Source of the DNA: Firmicutes bacterium HGW-Firmicutes-2
GTDB lineage: Bacteria > Bacillota > Clostridia > Lachnospirales > Vallitaleaceae
NCBI GenBank assembly: GCA_002841495.1
Contig: PGZV01000004.1
Coordinates: forward strand, 1 to 64,000
Direction of reading: 5' to 3'
Length of the DNA: 64,000 nt
In this document: positions 36,413 to 45,190 of the stretch, one piece after another
Layout: each line of letters begins with the position of its first letter
Position numbering within the stretch: the first letter of the stretch is position 1
The notes under the pieces: model-generated
The model's input: only the letters and a program-made list of their open reading frames with translations
Told to the model about the DNA's origin: nothing
Databases searched by the model: none
Program-made: the position numbers and the translations under genes

Positions 36413-36709
36413 ATGAATGCACTGGGAATTATTGAAGTGAGTGGTATGGTTGCAGCCTATGAGGCTATTGACGCAATGGTAAAAGCAGCGGATGTAACCG
36501 TTCTTACTTGGGAAAAAAAACTTGGTGGGCGGTTGGTGAGCATTGTTGTACAGGGGGACATATCTTCTGTACATGCAGCCATCCAACATGGAGAAGCAAT
36601 TGCTAATGGCATTACAAAAACGGTAGCAACAGCATGTATTAACAATCCTCATGATGAAGTACTTAGGATGATTAATGAAAGTGCATCAAAATATGCATTT
36701 ACTAAATAA
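36413..36709 (+). CDS. BMC-H shell protein with KLGGRL pore loop
   Basis: 98-residue BMC-H protein: MNALGIIEVSGMVAAYEAIDAMVK, pore region WEKKLGGRLVS, GDISSVHAAIQHGEA and INNPHDEVLRM. The pore motif is charged compared with the KIGSG loop of its neighbours, implying a different transported species or electrostatic role. TAGGTG lies six bases before ATG 36413. Confidence 0.9.
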   Translation: MNALGIIEVSGMVAAYEAIDAMVKAADVTVLTWEKKLGGRLVSIVVQGDISSVHAAIQHGEAIANGITKTVATACINNPHDEVLRMINESASKYAFTK

Positions 36710-36766
36710 GCATGTAATAAGTAGCATGTTCTAAGTAAGCATATGCGAGACAAAGGTGGTCATACA

Positions 36767-37147
36767 ATGGAAAAGAAATCAGCAGCAAAAGAGAAAGTCA
36801 TAGAGACGTCAAAAGATATTGTATCAGAAACATCAAAAAATCAAACGAAAGAATCCAAGGAGGAAGTAATCATGGTACAGAAAGCATTGGGAATGATAGA
36901 AACAAGAGGTTTGGTAGCAGCAACAGAAGCGGCAGATGCAATGTTAAAGGCAGCGAATGTAGAGCTTGTAGGAACAGAAAAGATCGGTTCAGGTCTTGTG
37001 ACCGTATTGGTGAGTGGGGATGTAGGTGCGGTTAAAGCAGCGGTAGAAGCTGGGACAGCAGTTGCATCAAGACTTGGTGAGGTTGTAGCGACGCATGTTA
37101 TTCCACGTCCTCACACAGATGTTATAAAAATATTACCTAAACTATAA
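36767..37147 (+). CDS. BMC-H shell protein with 35-residue N-terminal extension and internal start
   Basis: The C-terminal 91 residues are a canonical BMC-H ([22 protein letters not shown], pore EKIGSGLV). The long form starts at ATG 36767 with AAGGTGG seven bases upstream and adds 35 Lys/Glu/Ser-rich residues that may form an amphipathic helix ([14 protein letters not shown]). A second, stronger site, AAGGAGG (36857-36863), lies eight bases before an in-frame ATG at 36872, which alone gives a standard BMC-H. Both forms are probably made. The layout echoes PduB/PduB' in Salmonella, where the longer form attaches the core to the shell, but here on a BMC-H. Confidence 0.9.
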   Translation: MEKKSAAKEKVIETSKDIVSETSKNQTKESKEEVIMVQKALGMIETRGLVAATEAADAMLKAANVELVGTEKIGSGLVTVLVSGDVGAVKAAVEAGTAVASRLGEVVATHVIPRPHTDVIKILPKL

Positions 37148-37165
37148 AAAGTCTGAAAGGTTGAG

Positions 37166-37846
37166 ATGCATATGGCAGTCACAGCGAATGTATTAGAAGC
37201 GCTTGTAAAGGAAGCTGTTTTGCAAGAAATCCAAAAGAAAACAGCTTCAAAAGCTATAAAACAATCTCAACCTGCATTGACTGTTCCTGTCGGCGTATCG
37301 GCACGACATTTACATGTGACCCGTGAACATTTGGATATTCTGTTTGGAAAAGGCCATCAACTTCATGTGAAGAAAGACTTGATGGGCGGACAATTTGCAG
37401 CAGAAGAACGGGTGACCATTGTAGGAATTAATTTGCGGGTAATTGAGAATGTAAGAATATTAGGTCCGGAAAGAATTGCAACTCAAGTAGAGGTGTCAAA
37501 AACAGATGCAAGACAATTGGGACTCAATGCGCCTATTCGTGAGAGCGGTGACATTGAAGGTTCAATGCCCATAACAATCGTTGGACCGGCTGGTGCCATA
37601 CGATTAGATCAAGGGTGTATCGTAGCTCAGCGGCACATACACATGAACCATGAGGATGCAAAACGTTTTGGTGTAAAAGACAAACAAATCGTCTGTGTTA
37701 AAACACAAGACGGAGCAAGAAAAGGGATACTCAGTAATGTTTTAGTAAGGGTTCACGACACCTATAGGCTTGAGATGCACATAGACACAGATGAAGCAAA
37801 CGCTTTTGGTATCATGCAAAGCGATCAAGTGAAGATCATTCAGTAA
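37166..37846 (+). CDS. pduL: Phosphate propanoyltransferase
   Basis: Converts propionyl-CoA to propionyl phosphate and frees CoA inside the compartment. The N-terminal helix (VLEALVKEAVLQEIQKK, residues 7-23) resembles an encapsulation peptide. Two PduL beta-barrel domains follow, with zinc-binding histidine segments VSARHLHVTREH and AQRHIHMNHEDA. 226 residues is typical for BMC-type PduL. GAAAGG is five bases from ATG 37166. Confidence 0.94.
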   Translation: MHMAVTANVLEALVKEAVLQEIQKKTASKAIKQSQPALTVPVGVSARHLHVTREHLDILFGKGHQLHVKKDLMGGQFAAEERVTIVGINLRVIENVRILGPERIATQVEVSKTDARQLGLNAPIRESGDIEGSMPITIVGPAGAIRLDQGCIVAQRHIHMNHEDAKRFGVKDKQIVCVKTQDGARKGILSNVLVRVHDTYRLEMHIDTDEANAFGIMQSDQVKIIQ

Positions 37847-37851
37847 GAAAA

Positions 37852-37890
37852 CGGCAATTGTTGAAACACATAAGTCATGGACAATTGCCG
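37852..37890 (+). other. Intercistronic hairpin between pduL and the vertex gene
   Basis: Ten-base arms CGGCAATTGT and ACAATTGCCG with a 19-base loop; no T-run follows. Likely an mRNA processing, stability or partial attenuation element. Confidence 0.5.
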
Positions 37891-37926
37891 AAGCTTACTG
37901 TGATCCTATAAGAACGGAGAAATATC

Positions 37927-38196
37927 ATGATTATTGGAAAAGTGATTGGTCGAATCGTTTCGACACGGAAGCATGAACGGTTGGTCGGAAATAAATTTTT
38001 GGTCTGTGAAGTCAAAAAAGGGGATATGTCAGATATCATCGTTGCAGTGGATACAGTCGGAGCCGGCATCGGAGAAAGTGTGCTTATAACACTCGGTAGC
38101 AGCGCTAGAGTGAGCATGAACAACAGCGAAACCCCTGTAGATGCTTCAATTATCGGAATCGTTGATGAAGAAAATGATCTAGAGATCTTTAGTTAG
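37927..38196 (+). CDS. eutN: BMC-P vertex protein, EutN/CcmL family
   Basis: Pentameric protein that caps shell vertices (PduN equivalent). 89 residues: MIIGKVIGRIVSTRKHERLVG, VAVDTVGAGIGESVLIT, GSSAR and DASIIGIVDE are standard EutN/CcmL features. The only BMC-P gene seen. An mRNA hairpin precedes it, which could lower its output relative to the tiles. Confidence 0.93.
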   Translation: MIIGKVIGRIVSTRKHERLVGNKFLVCEVKKGDMSDIIVAVDTVGAGIGESVLITLGSSARVSMNNSETPVDASIIGIVDEENDLEIFS

Positions 38197-38212
38197 CGAG
38201 AGGTGAACAACT

Positions 38213-39535
38213 ATGGAAAACATCATTGAGAAAATAGGTGACGCCGGTATTGTAGGTGCAGGTGGCGCAGGATTTCCAACACATGTTAAGCTGAAAAGCA
38301 AAATAAAAACATTAATTATTAACAGTGCTGAATGTGAGCCGCTTTTACAGGTGGATAAAAACCTGACAAAATCCTATGCAACTGAATTGATAAAAGGTCT
38401 GCACCAACTGATGGAAGCATTATCCATTGAGAAAAGTATTATTGGTATAAAAAATAAGCATACGGATATAATTGAGCAACTTAAAGATTATGGAAAAAAC
38501 TATGCAAATATCGAAATATACCCCCTTCCGAATGTATATCCAATCGGAGATGAGGTTGTACTTATTGAAGAAGTGACAGGTATTGTTATGAAAAAAGGTG
38601 AATTGCCGATGCAATACGAAGTCATGGTAATCAACACAGAGACATTATTCAATATATATCATAAACTATTTAAAGAGAAAAATGTTACCCACACCTTTGT
38701 AACGGTTATTGGTGAAGTGGACGCACCCGGAACGTATTACGCACCGATTGGAACGTCTGTTGGGTATTTAGTAGATACAGTAGGAAAAAGAAGAAATGAT
38801 AACCACAAAATCATCATCGGTGGTCCGATGACAGGCAGCTTAACAACCATTCATGACGTTGTTAAGAAGAATTCTAAAGCATTAATCGTACTTGACAAAG
38901 ACCATGCTCTAATACGACAAATGGAGGATGTAAACATAAATCACCTAACACGCATTATGGCATCTTGTTCTCAATGTAGAGCGTGTACGGATATGTGTCC
39001 TCGGCATTTACTGGGACATCATGTAGAGCCTCATAAGCTTATGAATGCAATGGCCAATGGTGTACTTCATAACAGCAGTGTTTTAGAAACAGCACTGGGT
39101 TGTGTGGATTGCGGTGTTTGTGAACTCTACGCCTGTCATCATGATCTGTCACCACGCAAAATGATGATGATGGTTAAACAAGAGTTTGCCAAAAATGGTG
39201 TACGACCTTCATCTGAAAACACGACAAGTATGCATGTTGACCGTGACTATAGAAGAGTTCCATCTGGGCGTCTCGTGATGCGCTTAGGATTAAGTCGATA
39301 TGATGAGACTGTTCCCTTTTATCCGGAGCCGATACAAGTGTCAAAAGTAAAAATTCCACTAAATCAACATATCGGTCAACCGGCAAAAGCAATCGTTACA
39401 GTCGGTCAAGAAATTATGGAAAACTCACGCATAGCCAAAGCGTTTGAAGGTGGCCTAGGTGCCCATATACATGCAAGCATCAGTGGAAGCGTTACTGAAA
39501 TTAGTGATGGATACATTTGTATTGAGAGGATATAA
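38213..39535 (+). CDS. pduS: Cobalamin reductase PduS, iron-sulfur flavoprotein
   Basis: RnfC-like protein that reduces cobalamin for PduO. The N-terminal part has the Gly-rich GIVGAGGAGFPTHVKLK and NSAECEPLL; a SLBB domain lies in the middle (VTVIGEVDAPGTYY). Two iron-sulfur motifs, CSQCRACTDMCP and CVDCGVCELYAC, lie in the second half, followed by a C-terminal barrel-sandwich region. 440 residues is typical. Confidence 0.93.
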   Translation: MENIIEKIGDAGIVGAGGAGFPTHVKLKSKIKTLIINSAECEPLLQVDKNLTKSYATELIKGLHQLMEALSIEKSIIGIKNKHTDIIEQLKDYGKNYANIEIYPLPNVYPIGDEVVLIEEVTGIVMKKGELPMQYEVMVINTETLFNIYHKLFKEKNVTHTFVTVIGEVDAPGTYYAPIGTSVGYLVDTVGKRRNDNHKIIIGGPMTGSLTTIHDVVKKNSKALIVLDKDHALIRQMEDVNINHLTRIMASCSQCRACTDMCPRHLLGHHVEPHKLMNAMANGVLHNSSVLETALGCVDCGVCELYACHHDLSPRKMMMMVKQEFAKNGVRPSSENTTSMHVDRDYRRVPSGRLVMRLGLSRYDETVPFYPEPIQVSKVKIPLNQHIGQPAKAIVTVGQEIMENSRIAKAFEGGLGAHIHASISGSVTEISDGYICIERI

Positions 39536-39537
39536 TT

Positions 39538-40098
39538 ATGGTAGACTCAAAAAAATCATTAGGTGTATTAGAATATCGTTCTATAGCAACAGGGATGAAA
39601 GCAGCAGATGATGTCTTAAAAACCGCAGACGTTGATTTGGTTTTCGCAAAACCGGTCTGCCCAGGTAAGTATGTTGTGCTGATTAAAGGCGACCTGAGTG
39701 CTGTAACAGCGGCTATGGAACGGGGAACATCTCAAGAACATGAGGCAACCCTCGTGGATCAATGTACACTTGGGAATCCACATCCGGCCATATTTGAAGG
39801 CCTAAATTGTAGTGGCGATATTAACAACATTGAAGCAATCGGTATCATGGAGACCTATTCCGTGGCTTCGATTTTTGAAGTGGCTGATGACATTGTAAAA
39901 ACAACACCGGTCAACATCTTGGAAATACGTATTGCCAAAGGCATCAGTGGAAAGGCATACGTTGTTTTCTCAGGAGAGCTTTCAAGTGTGCATGCATCTA
40001 TTGAAAAAGCAAAGAAAAGTGTTATTGAAAAAGGATTATTACTACAGACATCGGTTATACCAAGACCGGATCCAAGGTTGTGGCAAGAATTTATATAA
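39538..40098 (+). CDS. pduT: BMC-T shell protein PduT
   Basis: Two tandem BMC domains (residues 1-90 and 95-186) forming a pseudohexameric trimer. The first domain has KPVCPGKY in the pore strand; in PduT this Cys ligates a [4Fe-4S] cluster at the trimer axis. It directly follows pduS, and the pair is thought to move electrons across the shell. It is the only BMC-T gene in this operon. Confidence 0.93.
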   Translation: MVDSKKSLGVLEYRSIATGMKAADDVLKTADVDLVFAKPVCPGKYVVLIKGDLSAVTAAMERGTSQEHEATLVDQCTLGNPHPAIFEGLNCSGDINNIEAIGIMETYSVASIFEVADDIVKTTPVNILEIRIAKGISGKAYVVFSGELSSVHASIEKAKKSVIEKGLLLQTSVIPRPDPRLWQEFI

Positions 40099-40127
40099 GC
40101 TATAGGAATTTATTAGGAGGCGTAAAA

Positions 40128-40556
40128 ATGCTAAAGAAGATACCGGATATTTTGTCACCGGAACTACTAAAAGTGCTAATGGAGATGGGACATAGTGATG
40201 AGATTGTTATAGCTGATGGGAACTTTCCATCTGCCGCCATGGCGAAACGATTAATTCGTTTAGATGGTCATGGTGTGGACAAAATACTTGAAGCGATATT
40301 GGAGCTCATGCCACTTGACACTTATGTTCCTGCTCCTGTCGCACTTATGGAAGTGACACCAGGGGATACTTACAAGCCAATCATTTGGGATGACTATAAG
40401 CGGATTATAATGAATAAAGAAGGTATACATCAACTCGAGTTCGTAGAACGTTTTGCCTTTTATGAACGTGCAAAAAAAGCCTATGCAATTGTTGCGACTG
40501 GCGAACAAGCTTTATATGCCAATATCATACTCAAAAAAGGTGTTGTAAAACATTAG
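40128..40556 (+). CDS. fucU: L-fucose mutarotase
   Basis: RbsD/FucU family, interconverting alpha- and beta-L-fucose. 142 residues from ATG 40128 (GGAGG upstream; the in-frame ATG at 40080 lies inside pduT). Conserved MGHSDEIVIADGNFP (catalytic His and Asp) and a C-terminal YANIILKKGV. It sits at the end of the BMC operon, tying fucose use to the compartment. FucU is preferred over RbsD because of the fucI neighbour. Confidence 0.9.
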   Translation: MLKKIPDILSPELLKVLMEMGHSDEIVIADGNFPSAAMAKRLIRLDGHGVDKILEAILELMPLDTYVPAPVALMEVTPGDTYKPIIWDDYKRIIMNKEGIHQLEFVERFAFYERAKKAYAIVATGEQALYANIILKKGVVKH

Positions 40557-40583
40557 GGATATTTGTCTGTGACTTAAAAATGT

Positions 40584-40614
40584 AAGAATATCGTGGTGCG
40601 ATATTCTTTTTTTT
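40584..40614 (+). terminator. Terminator of the microcompartment operon
   Basis: Arms AAGAATATCG and CGATATTCTT, five-base loop, T-run to 40614. Confidence 0.88.
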
Positions 40615-40679
40615 GATATTATGATATTAACAAACTATTGTTTTGACGCCTGATCAATTAAATTGGAGGTATACGTACA

Positions 40680-42284
40680 ATGTATAAAGTTCTAATCGTT
40701 GAAGATGAATTGCCGGTTCGAGACGCTATTATCTCAATCATTAATTGGGAAATACTAGGTTTTGAAGTTGTATATGCGGCTGAGGATGGTCAAGACGCAC
40801 TAAATTTTTTAGAAGATCATGAGATTGATTTGATGATTACGGATATTTATATGCCTTTTATTGATGGTCTAGAACTGGTTCGACGTGTTCGGAAAAACGA
40901 TAAATATTGTAAGGTGGTTTTTTTGACAGGTTACAATGAGTTTGAATATGCCAAAGAAGCCATAACGTTGAATGCGAATAAGTATTTGTTAAAGCCAATT
41001 ACAAAAGATGAATTGACGACTGTTTTAGAAGAAATTCGTGAAAACATTCATCAAGAAATAACGGAAAGAAATAATATGAGTCGCTTAAAGTTGGAATATG
41101 AGAAGCGACGAGAATATCTTCAAGATAAGTTGCTCTATGATGTTCTATTGGGCTTTATACCCCGAGATCGTGTGGTAGAAGCCTGTCAGGAACTAGGCGT
41201 CAACACAGCAGGGGCAGCTTATGTCGTTGGTGTAATTGAGATTATGAATAAGAAACAAGTCGGGGAAGCGGTATGGGGTGAAGATTATTCGTTGTTACAT
41301 TTTGCTTTGTATAATATATGCAAAGAGATTATTGCCGATTATCCAAGGCATTATGTATTGATGGGCGATCATGGAAAAATTATTGTGTGCTTTATTTCGG
41401 ATGAAGAGACAAAAAACTATGGAAAAGCATATGAGATCTTAGGAGAAATGTTGATCAGTATTCGCCATATTTATAACATGGATGTCGTTGCAGGTATGGG
41501 TGAATGCTATATGGAATTCTCTGACTTTCAGTATTCTTTTCAAGATGCTTTGACCGCTCTAGAATATAAAGTAATCGAAGGTGCAAACCAGATTATAGTA
41601 AAAACAGATATTGAGAGAAGTTCTGGAAAAGGACACCGTCAATCCAATGAGTTTTTAGAACAAATTGAAGTAGCCATCCGTGTGAATAACATGGACAATC
41701 TAAGCAAATATATTCACTTGTATTTTGACATGCTAAAATTCAATAAAGTTCAACTGGGAGAATTTAAAAGTCTTGTCTTAACGTTAATTACTCGAATTTT
41801 TGCCACATTTAATCAACTTATTGTGGATAAAAAAGAGAACATTGTATTGGATTTTTATCTCGTAGAAGAATTATTGAAAATTAACGATTTAAACTTAATA
41901 CAAGAGAAAATCATACAAAAATGTGAAGAACTTATAAAACAGCTTGAGCAAAAAAGGGAAGATGATAAAGCAATCCTCGTGTTTCAAGGGATTCAATATA
42001 TAGAAAGCTATTATGACGATTCGAATCTGGATCTTAGCACGATATGTGAAGTATTACATGTAAGTAGTAGCTATTTTGCCCGTATATTTAAGCTATATAA
42101 AAATCAAACATTTCTCGAATATTTGACCATGTTCAGGATGGAAAAAGCAAAAGAGCTTTTAAAGAACTCTACCATGAAAGTTTTTGAAATTTCTGTAAAA
42201 GTTGGATATGATGATCCTCATTACTTTAGTTATAATTTTCGAAAAAATGTAGGCATGACACCCTCACATTACAGAAAGGAGTAG
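40680..42284 (+). CDS. YesN-type response regulator with AraC DNA-binding domain
   Basis: Receiver domain (residues 1-120; VEDELPVRD, phosphoacceptor Asp in MITDIYMPFIDG, Lys in LLKPITK), a long middle region (about 130-420), and a C-terminal AraC helix-turn-helix pair (LHVSSSYFARIFKLYKNQTF and VGYDDPHYFSYNFRKNVGMTP). Two bases from the kinase gene. It probably activates the fucose-type transporter and fucI operon at 45.2 kb, whose promoter has a good -10 but a poor -35. Confidence 0.92.
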   Translation: MYKVLIVEDELPVRDAIISIINWEILGFEVVYAAEDGQDALNFLEDHEIDLMITDIYMPFIDGLELVRRVRKNDKYCKVVFLTGYNEFEYAKEAITLNANKYLLKPITKDELTTVLEEIRENIHQEITERNNMSRLKLEYEKRREYLQDKLLYDVLLGFIPRDRVVEACQELGVNTAGAAYVVGVIEIMNKKQVGEAVWGEDYSLLHFALYNICKEIIADYPRHYVLMGDHGKIIVCFISDEETKNYGKAYEILGEMLISIRHIYNMDVVAGMGECYMEFSDFQYSFQDALTALEYKVIEGANQIIVKTDIERSSGKGHRQSNEFLEQIEVAIRVNNMDNLSKYIHLYFDMLKFNKVQLGEFKSLVLTLITRIFATFNQLIVDKKENIVLDFYLVEELLKINDLNLIQEKIIQKCEELIKQLEQKREDDKAILVFQGIQYIESYYDDSNLDLSTICEVLHVSSSYFARIFKLYKNQTFLEYLTMFRMEKAKELLKNSTMKVFEISVKVGYDDPHYFSYNFRKNVGMTPSHYRKE

Positions 42285-42286
42285 CG

Positions 42287-44080
42287 ATGCGGTCGAAAAA
42301 GCATAATGAAACACGTTTTATTCATAGTATTCAGATGACTTTAGCTGTTGGTATAGGCATTCTTATTGTGACCGTTATTGCCAGTATTGGCATATTATCT
42401 TATATTGCGACGAATCGCGTTATATTGGAAAACACTTCTGAATCAACACTTAAGATGATTAACCAAGTGAATTATGATATGGACTATTATCTAAGAAATG
42501 TTGAAACAACAATAGAAGGCCTACGTGTTTCTGACAATGTATTAGAATATTTTTATATGCCACAAGAACTTCAGGCTGAACATACCCGTAACTATTTAAA
42601 TACACTTTTAGCCACCCGTGAAGATTTGGTAAATATATATCTCATTACCACAACAGGTGAAATTCTATCCAATGATGCCACGGCTGTTATAAAAGAGACG
42701 GCAAACCCTTTAGAACAGCCTTATTATCAGAAGTCAGTTGAGACAGGTGACTTCGTTATTTCTGAATCCCATCTACAAAACATCGCATTAGGAGAATATC
42801 CATGGGTAATAACATGTTCAAAAGCCGTATATGATGGAGACCTACTTCTTGGCGTCATACTTATTGATCTTAATTTTAGTTTGATTGAAGACATGGTTAG
42901 TAGGATTAGTATTGGCGACCAAGGGTACTTGTTTATCATTGATGATAGTGGTAATTTGATTTATCATCCTAAGTTAGAACTTATATATAGTGGGATAAAA
43001 ACGGAACCGATCGAAGATCTTTTGACAAGTAACACAACAACAATAGAAAAACTTGATGAAGAACAAGCCGTGAATTTTGTCATTACCAATTCTGAGTATA
43101 CAGGTTGGAAAGTCATAGGCAAAATATATAACCAAGACTTAAACAGTTATAGTGATGTACTAAGAGAGTTTTTCATTATGATCATTCTTGTCACATTAAT
43201 TATTTCTCTTGTTCTTGCTGTCATGATTGCCGGAAATATTTTGCGTCCCGTTAAGTCTCTGCTTCGAGGAATGTCAGCATTTCAAGCTGGTGACTTAAAT
43301 GTGCAAGTCGCTGTTGAGAGCCAGAATGAACTGGGCATATTGACAAATACATTTAATACGATGACACGTCGAATAAAAACGCTTATAGATACAAATAAAG
43401 AAGTAGAGCGCTTAAAAAGAAAATCCGATTTGGAGGCGTTGCAGGCTCAAATAAATCCACATTTTTTGTATAATACTCTAGATTCTATTGTTTGGATGGG
43501 TGAAGCGGGCAAGTCGGCGGAAGTCGTAAAAATGACCTCGGCACTATCTAAACTGTTTCGCATTAGTATTAGTAAAGGACAAGAGTATATCACGGTAAAG
43601 CAAGAGCTTGAGCATGTAGAAAGTTACCTAACAATTCAAAAGATGCGCTATGGAGACAAGCTGGATTATACCATAACAGCAGAAGAGAACCTTCTTTCCT
43701 TGCGCATTATAAAAATCATTATTCAACCGATTGTCGAGAATGCTATTTATCACGGACTTAAAAAAATGCCGGGTAAGGGTAATATATCCGTACATGTTTA
43801 TAAAGAGTCTCTGGAGAAAGAAGATTACTTGTGCATTGATGTAACAGATGATGGTATTGGTATGGAGGATGCAACCATTGAGCAGTTGCTCTCTGGACAA
43901 ATTCAATCGGAGAAAAAAAATGGTGGTGTCGGCGTATATAATGTAGATCAAAGAATTAAGCTATATTATGGTGAAGAGTTTGGCATTCAGATTCAGAGTG
44001 AGATGTTTGAAGGAACATGTGTGACAATCCGATTACCTTATGTGACGGGAGGCGACTACGATGAAAAAGTATCACAATAA
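42287..44080 (+). CDS. YesM/LytS-type sensor histidine kinase
   Basis: Transmembrane helix at about residues 15-40, an extracellular double-Cache domain to about 290, a second helix, HAMP (about 315-370), a His_kinase domain (LQAQINPHFLYNTLDSI with phosphoacceptor His) and HATPase_c (QPIVENAIYHGLKK, DDGIGM, GGVGVYNVDQR). GGAG precedes the ATG. The 3' end overlaps the following binding-protein gene by 20 bases, suggesting that kinase and binding protein work together. Confidence 0.92.
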   Translation: MRSKKHNETRFIHSIQMTLAVGIGILIVTVIASIGILSYIATNRVILENTSESTLKMINQVNYDMDYYLRNVETTIEGLRVSDNVLEYFYMPQELQAEHTRNYLNTLLATREDLVNIYLITTTGEILSNDATAVIKETANPLEQPYYQKSVETGDFVISESHLQNIALGEYPWVITCSKAVYDGDLLLGVILIDLNFSLIEDMVSRISIGDQGYLFIIDDSGNLIYHPKLELIYSGIKTEPIEDLLTSNTTTIEKLDEEQAVNFVITNSEYTGWKVIGKIYNQDLNSYSDVLREFFIMIILVTLIISLVLAVMIAGNILRPVKSLLRGMSAFQAGDLNVQVAVESQNELGILTNTFNTMTRRIKTLIDTNKEVERLKRKSDLEALQAQINPHFLYNTLDSIVWMGEAGKSAEVVKMTSALSKLFRISISKGQEYITVKQELEHVESYLTIQKMRYGDKLDYTITAEENLLSLRIIKIIIQPIVENAIYHGLKKMPGKGNISVHVYKESLEKEDYLCIDVTDDGIGMEDATIEQLLSGQIQSEKKNGGVGVYNVDQRIKLYYGEEFGIQIQSEMFEGTCVTIRLPYVTGGDYDEKVSQ

Positions 44081-45050
44081 AATGATATATTTTCTCATCT
44101 TAGTACTAATATTACTTGTAGGTATTAGTATTGGTTCAATGAAACGCTTAGATAATCAAGTGCAAAAGCAACAAACCATTTACATAATTACAAAAACTTC
44201 AGGCGGTATTGATTTTTGGACGAGTGTTGCTGAAGGGGCAAAGGTTGCTGCTATAGAACTTGGTGTACAAGTCATTGTTGAGGGACCTCGTAATGAAACA
44301 GAAGTAGATGAACAAATTGCTATTATTGAAGAAGCAATCCGTCAGAAGCCAGCAGCTATAGCGGTAGCAGCAACAGATTATGAGCGTGTTGGTGAAATAT
44401 GTCAACAAGCGGTTGAGGAAGGTATTGTTGTGGTCACCTATGACTCTGATGCACTGTTTGAAACAGATCACAGTTACATTGCTACCAATAATTTGTTAGC
44501 ATCTCAACGTCTGGCACATGAGTTAGGCACGTCTATTGATGGCGATGGTCGCGTGGTCATATTATCCCATGTAAAAGGTAGTTTTTCTGCATATGAACGT
44601 GAAGAAGGTTTTAAAAAAGGTATGAAAGCATTTGAAAATTTGATCGTTGAAGAAACGCTCTATTACAGCAATGATGAATTACAAACGGCTTATGATTATG
44701 CAGTCGAAATAATAAAAACTTATCCCGATCTGGTTGCGATTTATGGATCTAATGAGGTATCATTGCAAGGTATAGCGGAAGCGGTCAATGACTTGGGTGT
44801 TAAGGATGAGATTTATGTTGCGGGATTTGATATCAATACGCGCATCGCCTATTTTATTGAAATCGATGTTATTAAAGCCGCGATGGCACAGCGACCCTTT
44901 AATATGGGGTATTTGGCTGTGAAGGAAGCTTTGGAAGTTCAAAAGACCAGAGAAACACGACAAGTCGATGTAAGCGCTGTTCTTATTAATAAAAAAAACA
45001 TGTTCTTACCGGAGAATCAAAAACTCATCGTTCCATTTTCAAATAGATAA
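44061..45050 (+). CDS. Membrane-anchored sugar-binding sensor protein
   Basis: Type 1 periplasmic-binding protein, 329 residues. It starts with a hydrophobic segment (residues 8-26) but has no lipobox Cys, so it is probably held by an uncleaved anchor rather than lipid. Core features: TSGGIDFWTSVAEGAK, IVEGPRNE, VAATDYERV and YGSNEVSLQG, close to the transporter binding protein at 47.8 kb. It overlaps the kinase gene. By analogy with XylFII-LytS of Clostridium beijerinckii it would present bound sugar to the kinase instead of feeding a transporter (inference). Confidence 0.85.
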   Translation: MKKYHNKMIYFLILVLILLVGISIGSMKRLDNQVQKQQTIYIITKTSGGIDFWTSVAEGAKVAAIELGVQVIVEGPRNETEVDEQIAIIEEAIRQKPAAIAVAATDYERVGEICQQAVEEGIVVVTYDSDALFETDHSYIATNNLLASQRLAHELGTSIDGDGRVVILSHVKGSFSAYEREEGFKKGMKAFENLIVEETLYYSNDELQTAYDYAVEIIKTYPDLVAIYGSNEVSLQGIAEAVNDLGVKDEIYVAGFDINTRIAYFIEIDVIKAAMAQRPFNMGYLAVKEALEVQKTRETRQVDVSAVLINKKNMFLPENQKLIVPFSNR

Positions 45051-45070
45051 TCAAAAACGTTAAATGATAT

Positions 45071-45117
45071 AAAGGGTAAAGAAGAACTGAGAAATCAGTT
45101 CTTTTTTTACCCTTTTT
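45071..45117 (+). terminator. Terminator between sensor trio and transporter operon
   Basis: AAAGGGTAAA/TTTACCCTTT outer arms with AGAACTG/CAGTTCT inner arms and a T-rich tail. Confidence 0.85.
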
Positions 45118-45126
45118 GTGTCAGAA

Positions 45127-45160
45127 TTTCAACTTTTTCAAGTCGGCTCCTCGTTATAAT
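45127..45160 (+). promoter_or_regulatory. Activator-type promoter of the fucose transporter operon
   Basis: TATAAT at 45155-45160 but no good -35 17 bases upstream (ACTTTT). Short repeats TTTCAAC (45127-45133) and TTTCAAG (45136-45142) lie where an AraC-type activator would bind. Confidence 0.45.
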
Positions 45161-45190
45161 AGTTTTAGAAAGTTGTTGGAGGTGAAGTAA

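Noticed and set aside
36115-37147. Recent tandem duplication of BMC-H genes
   Set aside because: The proteins at 36115 and 36872 are similar, but their DNA differs at many synonymous positions and two intervening reading frames differ strongly, so this is ordinary old paralogy.
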